DNA of 64,000 nt, from IMG/VR virus record IMGVR_UViG_3300024359_000003, positions 102,303 to 166,302 of that record; one strand, given 5' to 3'. Source of the DNA: a virus. Positions 59,434-64,000 of this stretch are shown one piece after another. The position numbers and the translations under genes are program-made. The notes beneath the pieces were generated by a model. The model was not told the DNA's origin and searched no databases. It saw only the letters and a program-made list of their open reading frames with translations. Each line of letters begins with the position of its first letter. Within the stretch, counting starts at the first letter, position 1.

Positions 59434-59917
59434 AAAAGGTAAAATAGTATTAGTAGGAAAGGCAGCCGCTGGAAAAGATTATTTAAGAACTAGATATGAA
59501 AATAGAGGTTTCGTTTTTGGAGTCTCTTATACTACTCGTCCTCCTCGTAAGAAGGCAAACGAACAAGAAGGAGTAGACTACTATTTTGTAAACGAAGATA
59601 GCTTTAAAAACATGATCGATAATGATGAATTCGTTGAGTATCAAAAATTTAACGGATGGTATTACGGAATCACAAAGGAAGAATTTGAAAGATGTGACGT
59701 AATGATTTTAAATGCGGAAGCAGTCGATTTATTAAATGAAGAATATCGAAGCAGATGCTTTGTAACTTATATAGATATACCAATTGACGTAAGAAGATCA
59801 AGGATCATAGAAAGAAACGACCCAGATGACAATTTTGAAAGAAGAATTCAGGCTGATGAAGATCAATTTAGAAACTTTTTCAATTATGATTGTAGAATAA
59901 CTAACCACAACTTTTAA
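59426..59917 (+). CDS. Guanylate kinase-like nucleotide kinase
   Basis: A 163-residue P-loop kinase: GKIVLVGKAAAGKDYL (Walker A variant), FGVSYTTRPPRKK, GVDYYFVNEDSFKNM, DEFVEYQKFNGWYYG (the GMP-binding segment of guanylate kinases) and DIPIDVRRSRIIERN. It likely phosphorylates dGMP/GMP, or by analogy with T4 deoxynucleoside monophosphate kinase, a broader set, for DNA synthesis. It is shorter than E. coli Gmk (207). Confidence 0.85.
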   Translation: MHKKGKIVLVGKAAAGKDYLRTRYENRGFVFGVSYTTRPPRKKANEQEGVDYYFVNEDSFKNMIDNDEFVEYQKFNGWYYGITKEEFERCDVMILNAEAVDLLNEEYRSRCFVTYIDIPIDVRRSRIIERNDPDDNFERRIQADEDQFRNFFNYDCRITNHNF

Positions 59918-59939
59918 AACAACAATAAATAATAATAAG

Positions 59940-60452
59940 ATGGCAGATTTAAAGATGAACTTATCACAACTAGAAACAAAGAGAGACGAACTTATCAAAG
60001 AAATTGATGCGACTTCAAAGGATATGACTAATAAAACCTATGATGTTGATTTCGTAAGTAACGCTAATATTAACAAAACATTATCTCATCTAGATAAAAA
60101 TTACAAATGGACAGTTAAGAATGCTGCTCTTTTAATTAATCTTCACGAAGCTCTAAAGGCTGAAAAAACTAGAATTTCAAAAGAAGGTGGCGATGCAATA
60201 GTAGCCCTAAAAACAGTTCCACTTAATACACTATACAGTGCTCTGACAACACTTGAAGGAACAGGCGTATCTCAGGCAAAAGCATTTACAACTCTTCTTA
60301 CACAGGTAGGTTTCAATATTAGTGAAGCCATGAAAACTATGCAGGAATCAAATAAAGAAATACAAACTCTTCATGTTTCTTTAGCTGAAGTTGAAAAAGA
60401 AATAGAAGAGAATAACGTAGAAACAGTAACACCGGATGAAGTTAGCAAGTAA
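59940..60452 (+). CDS. Hypothetical coiled-coil protein (170 aa)
   Basis: A helical protein with a coiled-coil start (MNLSQLETKRDELIKEIDA), a middle Thr/Leu-rich block and a C-terminal coiled coil (KEIQTLHVSLAEVEKEIEE). Overlaps the next gene by 17 nt. No family recognised. Confidence 0.6.
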   Translation: MADLKMNLSQLETKRDELIKEIDATSKDMTNKTYDVDFVSNANINKTLSHLDKNYKWTVKNAALLINLHEALKAEKTRISKEGGDAIVALKTVPLNTLYSALTTLEGTGVSQAKAFTTLLTQVGFNISEAMKTMQESNKEIQTLHVSLAEVEKEIEENNVETVTPDEVSK

Positions 60453-60951
60453 ATCTAAAAACAGATTAGAACTCTTAGACGTAATTCAAGAAGGAATTAC
60501 GGTCGAAGATACGACTCTATCTGTTGAAAAGATTAAGCAATTAGCCTATCCTAGCCTTTTAGAAAAGGTAAGTGGATGGGTTACTGAAAAGAAAGGTTTT
60601 AGCGGAGGTCTTGCAAAAGAGAAAGCTAAAACAATGATTAAATTTGATAGTAGTAAAACAACGGGTGCAAGAAGCATGCATTTTATGGGAACTACTAACA
60701 AGCCCACTCTCACCGTAGAGAGTGCTGGAATTAAGGTTGCTATAGAATTTATTAAAGGAGATAGAGGCTCAGATTTAAGAGAAGCCATCGGACAATCGAT
60801 GATATACTCAACAGCGTATGATTTTGTAATGTGTGTATTTTTAGATTCAACTGATGATAAAAGAATTAAAGGAGGATCTTCTTCAATCACAGAACATTAT
60901 TTTTTAAACAACCTTTGGGATAATTTTAACGTAAAGTTTACATTAGTATAA
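60436..60951 (+). CDS. Putative PD-(D/E)XK-fold nuclease-like protein (171 aa)
   Basis: Residues ~80-150 read PTLTVESAGIKVAIEFIKG, RGSDLREAIGQSMIYST and YDFVMCVFLDSTDDKRI, with the E-x-K-like strand and the following QxxxY helix typical of this nuclease fold; here it is EFIKG in place of ExK, so catalysis is unclear. It may bind or cut DNA. It overlaps the preceding gene by 17 nt. Confidence 0.45.
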   Translation: MKLASKSKNRLELLDVIQEGITVEDTTLSVEKIKQLAYPSLLEKVSGWVTEKKGFSGGLAKEKAKTMIKFDSSKTTGARSMHFMGTTNKPTLTVESAGIKVAIEFIKGDRGSDLREAIGQSMIYSTAYDFVMCVFLDSTDDKRIKGGSSSITEHYFLNNLWDNFNVKFTLV

Positions 60952-60961
60952 CAAACCATAT

Positions 60962-61492
60962 ATGCAAATATTCGTAACATCAAACCAACAGTTTGGGAGA
61001 CCTGGGGCTATCAAGAAGTATGATAGGCCCTTTTCTTCGCTAGAAGAAATGAATGAAACATTAATAGAAAACTGGAACCTTACAGTTTCACCCGAAGATG
61101 TAGTATATGTTTTAGGTAATTTTGGATGGGATCCGACCACCGTAGAGAACTGTATTAATACATTAAATGGCCATATATATTTTATAGAAGGAGAATTTGA
61201 TAAAGCGACTGTTGACGTTTCTATGCTTCCTAACGCAGATAAGAAGATGGAAGAAATAGGACAAATAGACTTTTTACCAGAAATGGACGCATGTATGTCT
61301 TATTGGCCTCTTTCAATTTGGCCTGGTAAATACTTATTAAGCGGTCATCCTTCTAAGAAAATTAAAACAAGTCCTTCTAAAAAGATAATTAACGTATCAT
61401 GTGACCAATGGTCTTATAAACCAGTTAACATAAAATCACTGATAGGGTTGTTCGAGGAAAATAATTTGAAAAAAAGTGAAAATAAACAGTAA
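60962..61492 (+). CDS. Degenerate calcineurin-like phosphoesterase (metal ligands lost)
   Basis: A 176-residue protein that keeps the frame of small phage metallophosphoesterases: RPFSSLEEMNETLIENWN, VYVLGNFGW, HIYFIEGEFD, KYLLSGHPSKK and IINVSCDQWSYKPVNI. However, each expected metal ligand is replaced: SNQQ (positions 7-10) for DxH, GN for GD, GEFD for GNHD, GHPS for GHxH. It is therefore probably a non-catalytic binder. It ends SENKQ at the promoter cassette. Confidence 0.7.
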   Translation: MQIFVTSNQQFGRPGAIKKYDRPFSSLEEMNETLIENWNLTVSPEDVVYVLGNFGWDPTTVENCINTLNGHIYFIEGEFDKATVDVSMLPNADKKMEEIGQIDFLPEMDACMSYWPLSIWPGKYLLSGHPSKKIKTSPSKKIINVSCDQWSYKPVNIKSLIGLFEENNLKKSENKQ

Positions 61493-61542
61493 AAAGTTTT
61501 TTTATCTCAGATATTTTGCTTATATTAGTATAGTAATTAATT
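61478..61542 (+). promoter_or_regulatory. Early-type promoter cassette, copy 5 (extended)
   Basis: The extended copy starts within the last codons of the preceding gene (GAAAATAAACAGTAAAAAG) and continues T7-ATCTCAG, ATATTTTGCTTATATTAG, TATAGTAATTAATT. The 19-base upstream segment is repeated exactly in copy 6. It drives the sigma gene. Confidence 0.7.
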
Positions 61543-61562
61543 AAAAACCAAAAATATAACGT

Positions 61563-62162
61563 ATGGCTACCTACAAACAACTAACTCAAAACTTTCTAGA
61601 AACAGGATCAGATCAAGACTTCGCAGCTCTTTACAACAAGATAAAGCCAGGTCTAACTTCGTACATTTACAAAATAGTTAAAGATCGTGAAATGGCAGAA
61701 GACATTGCAGTAAACACATTAACTAAGATGTGGACCAAAATAGAACAATATAACCCAAGTTACGGAATTACTACTTGGTTATATAGAATCGCATTTAACG
61801 ACTCTTTAGGTTATATTAAAAAAAGAAATCAAACTACGTCTTTGAGTAAATTATCAGAATATGGTGTAGAAGTAAGTGGCACTGGATCAGTTTCAAATAC
61901 TCTAAAAGATTTAGTCTTAGATCATGAAGAAAAAACTGAACAAGATTATCTAGAAGAAGATGACGCTCTTCAAGACAAATACATTAAAACTCTAGAAGCT
62001 ATGCAAAATCTAAAAGAAATGTATAGAGATATTCTAGTAGACAGAATGGTAAATCATATGAAATATGACCAACTAGCAACTAAATATAAACTTCCACTGC
62101 AGACTATTAAAAATAGAATTCGTAGAGGTAAAGCTTTAATCGTTGAAGCTGTAGAAAAATAA
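61563..62162 (+). CDS. ECF-like sigma-70 family RNA polymerase sigma factor
   Basis: A 199-residue sigma factor. Region 2 is KDREMAEDIAVNTLTKMWTK then YGITTWLYRIAFNDSLGYI, and region 4 is LKEMYRDILVDRMVNHMKY with a helix-turn-helix DQLATKYKLPLQTIKNRIRRG. No region 1.1 or 3 is visible, as in ECF sigmas. It is distinct from the gp55-like factor at 26122, so this phage has at least two sigma factors. It sits right behind an early-type cassette and may control a middle class. Confidence 0.87.
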   Translation: MATYKQLTQNFLETGSDQDFAALYNKIKPGLTSYIYKIVKDREMAEDIAVNTLTKMWTKIEQYNPSYGITTWLYRIAFNDSLGYIKKRNQTTSLSKLSEYGVEVSGTGSVSNTLKDLVLDHEEKTEQDYLEEDDALQDKYIKTLEAMQNLKEMYRDILVDRMVNHMKYDQLATKYKLPLQTIKNRIRRGKALIVEAVEK

Positions 62163-62181
62163 ATATGAAAGGAAGCACAAC

Positions 62182-62382
62182 ATGCAAGAAGGAAAGAAGA
62201 ATGACCCAGAGTTTGTGTTCTGTTATTGGGACGAATTTAAACCTAACGTAGAAAAAGATGATAGTAGTAGTTTACAAGAAGAGCAAGACGGCAAAGAAAT
62301 TATACATGACGGTATTCGAAAACGAAGCAACACCGGACAGGATAATAAATGCGAAAGCAAGAAAGCCTCTGATTCCGAATGA
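62182..62382 (+). CDS. Hypothetical small protein (66 aa)
   Basis: Begins MQEGKKNDPEFVFCYWDEF, acidic then basic. It overlaps the next frame by 77 nt, so only one of the two may be fully real; this one has the better start spacing after the sigma gene. No family. Confidence 0.4.
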   Translation: MQEGKKNDPEFVFCYWDEFKPNVEKDDSSSLQEEQDGKEIIHDGIRKRSNTGQDNKCESKKASDSE

Positions 62383-62470
62383 ATATGAAATCGTAGAGTT
62401 AGGAATGGGATCAAGTTTTATTAAGTGGTATAAAGATAAGCATAAAATTAAAAAACATGAATTGGCGTAA
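62306..62470 (+). CDS. Hypothetical small protein (54 aa)
   Basis: Begins MTVFENEATPDRIINA and ends KDKHKIKKHELA, with NEYEIVELGMGSSFIKWY in between, a well-balanced small protein composition. An in-frame upstream ATG at 62258 would add VVYKKSKTAKKLY-type residues; I prefer 62306. Overlaps the next gene by 14 nt. Confidence 0.45.
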   Translation: MTVFENEATPDRIINAKARKPLIPNEYEIVELGMGSSFIKWYKDKHKIKKHELA

Positions 62471-62597
62471 TCAAATTGACGAATGGGACGAAGAATTTTA
62501 CGAAGATCGTCCTAGGAAGGGTAAATTGCCTAAAATGAAAGACGTTGAAAAATCGCTAGCAAGCAAAAAAAGAAAAGATATTGAAAATAAACAGTAA
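62457..62597 (+). CDS. Hypothetical small protein (46 aa)
   Basis: Begins MNWRNQIDEWDEEFY and ends DIENKQ. Its last codons are part of the extended promoter cassette, exactly as for the gene ending at 61492, indicating that cassette and gene tail were duplicated together. Confidence 0.45.
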   Translation: MNWRNQIDEWDEEFYEDRPRKGKLPKMKDVEKSLASKKRKDIENKQ

Positions 62598-62645
62598 AAA
62601 GTTTTTTTATCTCAGAAATTTTGCTTATATTAGATAAGTAATTAA
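62583..62645 (+). promoter_or_regulatory. Early-type promoter cassette, copy 6 (extended)
   Basis: GAAAATAAACAGTAAAAAG, T7-ATCTCAG, AAATTTTGCTTATATTAG, ATAAGTAATTAATT. It precedes the deoxynucleotidase. Confidence 0.7.
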
Positions 62646-62656
62646 TTAAACAAGTA

Positions 62657-63214
62657 ATGAATCATCAAGAAACATCAATAGAAAAATTAGAATCAGCTCC
62701 TCAAAGTACAACTGAGAAAGCAATCGATACTCTATTTTCTGTACTATGTTCTTCTTCTAAAAAAAGCAAGAAGATAGTTTACGTGGATATGGATGGCGTC
62801 TTAGTAGATTTACATGCAAAACTCAGAGAATATCCTGAAGACGTTGTAAAATCTCTAGGAAACGATATTGATAAATTACCTGCTCTTTTCCTCGATCCTC
62901 CTCCAATGGAAGGTGCGATTGAAGCCTTTAACATTCTTTGTTCTTTATTCGATGTGTATATTCTATCAACTGCACCTTGGGATAATCCTGAAGCTTTAAT
63001 GCACAAAAGACTATGGGTTGAAAAGCATCTAGGAAAAAATGCATATAAAAGATTAATTCTTTCTCACAACAAACATTTAAATGTTGGAGACTTTTTAATC
63101 GATGATAGAACTGCAAACGGAGCTGGTCAATTTACAGGAGAACATATTCATTTTGGAACAGAAAAATGGCCAGATTGGAAGGCTACTTTAGACTATCTTA
63201 TACCTCACGCTTAA
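62657..63214 (+). CDS. 5'(3')-deoxyribonucleotidase (NT5C-type HAD phosphatase)
   Basis: A 185-residue HAD phosphatase. After a ~38-residue polar N-terminal extension it shows KIVYVDMDGVLVDLHAK (motif I DxD), DPPPMEGAIEAFNIL, DVYILSTAPWDNP (motif II), and LSHNKHLNVGDFLIDDR (Lys and motif III Asp). This matches bacterial/phage pyrimidine deoxynucleotidases of the NT5C family. They dephosphorylate dUMP/dTMP, complementing the dUTPase-like enzyme at 9054. The 3' end overlaps the minus-strand gene by 17 nt. Confidence 0.87.
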   Translation: MNHQETSIEKLESAPQSTTEKAIDTLFSVLCSSSKKSKKIVYVDMDGVLVDLHAKLREYPEDVVKSLGNDIDKLPALFLDPPPMEGAIEAFNILCSLFDVYILSTAPWDNPEALMHKRLWVEKHLGKNAYKRLILSHNKHLNVGDFLIDDRTANGAGQFTGEHIHFGTEKWPDWKATLDYLIPHA

Positions 63215-63575
63215 ATATAAGCTTAATCCAGTTATATCTTTTTCTGGATTCTAAGTATTTATAATTCTTTTCATTGGCATACGCTTCTCTTTCAAATGAG
63301 ATGTTACGGTATGCTCCGGTTCCATAGATGAACAATTTTATAAACCATTCAGTAACATATAGAATATAGAAAGGAATCACTAAAAGTTCTTCCTGCTGCT
63401 TTATATGTATAGATTCATGATTAATAATCCTCTTCGCTCTTCCTCTCCACCATTTACCAGAATCATACTTTTCTCTTAGAACGATAAAGGGCCAAAGGGT
63501 AATTCCTCCAATTGACATAAACCAGCTTACTGCGTTTAAAAATCTGTCACTATATTTAATAATCGGTGTTTTCAT
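63198..63575 (-). CDS. Putative HESIH metallopeptidase-like protein
   Basis: A 125-residue minus-strand product. I chose the ATG at 63575 (MKTPIIKYSDR) because a GATATATA late-type octamer lies 4-12 nt upstream of it; a longer frame from 63608 would start before that element. Motif RIINHESIHIKQQEELLV has the HExxH-like HESIH zinc site, followed by a hydrophobic stretch (VIPFYILYVTEWFIKLFI) and FEREAYANE with a possible third ligand Glu. A membrane-associated small zinc protease is plausible; activity is not shown. Confidence 0.55.
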   Translation of the reverse strand: MKTPIIKYSDRFLNAVSWFMSIGGITLWPFIVLREKYDSGKWWRGRAKRIINHESIHIKQQEELLVIPFYILYVTEWFIKLFIYGTGAYRNISFEREAYANEKNYKYLESRKRYNWIKLIFKREV

Positions 63576-63579
63576 ATAG

Positions 63580-63587
63580 TATATATC
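63580..63587 (-). promoter_or_regulatory. Late-type octamer GATATATA on the minus strand
   Basis: Reads GATATATA on the minus strand directly upstream of the gene ending at 63198, overlapping a neighbouring TATATAT palindromic stretch. The start is only 4 nt downstream, so a leaderless transcript is implied. Confidence 0.4.
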
Positions 63588-63602
63588 AGATATATAACCT
63601 AA

Positions 63603-63638
63603 GCCCACGTCAGAACGCTGACATTTAACTTCTTGGGC
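63603..63638 (+). other. Two nested hairpins between divergent genes
   Basis: Outer stem GCCCA/TGGGC encloses an inner hairpin GTCAG-AACG-CTGAC and an ATTTAACTTC stretch. It lies in the 91-nt gap between the minus-strand gene and the signal-peptide gene. Could be an RNA structure in the 5' leader of the latter; no known class recognised. Confidence 0.35.
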
Positions 63639-63666
63639 AGAAATCTATTAAACACTTTTTTTACAA

Positions 63667-64000
63667 ATGCTGAAATACTCAATGATAGCCTTTCTGGGGC
63701 TTTTCCTAGTTACTAGCGCCTATGCGCAAACCTGTGATTTAACACTCATAAGTCAAACACCACCTGCCACAACAGAAGATGACCATTCTTTTGTAATTGA
63801 ATTTGTTAATGCAGAAAATTGTGGATGTAATGAATTTACTCAATACGATGGAAATACTTGCGATGGCAATGGGTCTAGTTCCGTAAATAATAATGAAAAT
63901 GTATCTCATCTTGTTTTTGGTATTCATTATGTAAATGAAATCACTGGAGAAGACTTAGGAGAAAACACAGATTGTACTTCTACAACATTTCATCCAGGTT
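63667..64000 (+). CDS. Secreted/virion protein with signal peptide, truncated by window edge
   Basis: Open to the end of the window (at least 111 residues). It begins MLKYSMIAFLGLFLVTSAYA followed by QTCDLTL, a classical signal peptide with an AYA/Q cleavage site as found in Bacteroidota. The mature part has several Cys (QTC, NCGC, NTC, DC) and Asn/Thr-rich stretches (SSSVNNNENVSHL). No family recognised. It may be exported to the periplasm or be a virion surface protein. The C-terminus is unknown. Confidence 0.7.
   Translation, partial: MLKYSMIAFLGLFLVTSAYAQTCDLTLISQTPPATTEDDHSFVIEFVNAENCGCNEFTQYDGNTCDGNGSSSVNNNENVSHLVFGIHYVNEITGEDLGENTDCTSTTFHPG

Noticed and set aside
63739-63927. Antisense frame over the right-edge signal-peptide gene
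   Set aside because: The plus-strand frame has a clear signal peptide and runs open to the edge; the antisense frame shows no motif.

Overview
This 64 kb window looks like part of the genome of a large T4-like myovirus of a Bacteroidota (probably flavobacterial) host. The phage assignment rests on a nearly complete set of recognisable T4 core genes: split DNA polymerase 43, clamp 45, clamp loader 44, UvsX, helicase 41, 46/47, RNase H, head completion 4, portal 20, protease/scaffold 21-22, major capsid 23, terminase 16/17, sheath 18, tube 19, baseplate/chaperone 26/51-like and late sigma 55. The host assignment is inference. The DNA is AT-rich, start codons are preceded by A-rich leaders such as AAACAAA instead of Shine-Dalgarno sequences, and promoter-like repeats resemble the Bacteroidota TAnnTTTG element.

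Layout. 1-3.6 kb: a late operon of three proteins, each with a T4-type capsid-targeting N-terminus (the third carries it internally). 3.6-9.5 kb: metabolism and sugar genes (methylglyoxal synthase, cytidylyltransferase-like protein, RmlB, nuclease-like protein, glycosyltransferase, dUTPase-like). 9.5-23 kb: replication and recombination (polymerase N-half, NrdB, NrdA, clamp, polymerase C-half, UvsX, an Fe/2OG oxygenase, helicase, 47, 46). 23-34.8 kb: late structural genes (capsid-tagged AAA+ ATPase, gp15-like, gp55-like, gp4, portal, acidic core protein, protease-scaffold fusion, capsid, tagged membrane/coiled-coil protein). 34.8-38.7 kb: a minus-strand gene, clamp loader and RNase H. 38.8-51.7 kb: neck-like protein, terminase, sheath, tube, chaperone with a candidate +1 frameshift, another tagged protein and a tape-measure-like protein. 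51.7-63.2 kb: tRNA-Ser, tRNA-Asp and an accessory region of many small genes plus PspC-like, SNase, RmlC, HAD phosphatase, Fpg/Nei-like glycosylase, flavodoxin-fold oxidoreductase, sugar epimerase, guanylate kinase, a degenerate phosphoesterase, an ECF-like sigma factor and a deoxynucleotidase. The right edge holds a minus-strand HESIH protein and a truncated signal-peptide protein.

How it fits together. Two promoter vocabularies stand out. An octamer GATATATA lies mostly 25-35 nt upstream of virion genes and is the natural candidate for the gp55-like sigma. A roughly 45-bp cassette (T7-ATCTCAG, then TTTTGCTTATATTAG, then TATAGTAAT) occurs six times before non-structural genes. A family of proteins shares an N-terminal tag of the form MK..(F/Y)..(F/Y)(I/V/L)NE(A/S), like the capsid-targeting peptide of T4 internal proteins, so I predict they are packaged, trimmed by the gp21-type protease and possibly ejected. 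Several replication proteins and the glycosyltransferase end in short (S/N)xLF tails resembling clamp-binding peptides, which would tie DNA glycosylation to the replisome.

The strongest leads are the packaged-protein family (including an AAA+ ATPase), the polymerase split by three unrelated genes, the candidate +1 frameshift in the tail chaperone, the protease/scaffold fusion with an internal start, and the promoter cassettes. All family calls come from motif recognition by eye; no database search was possible.
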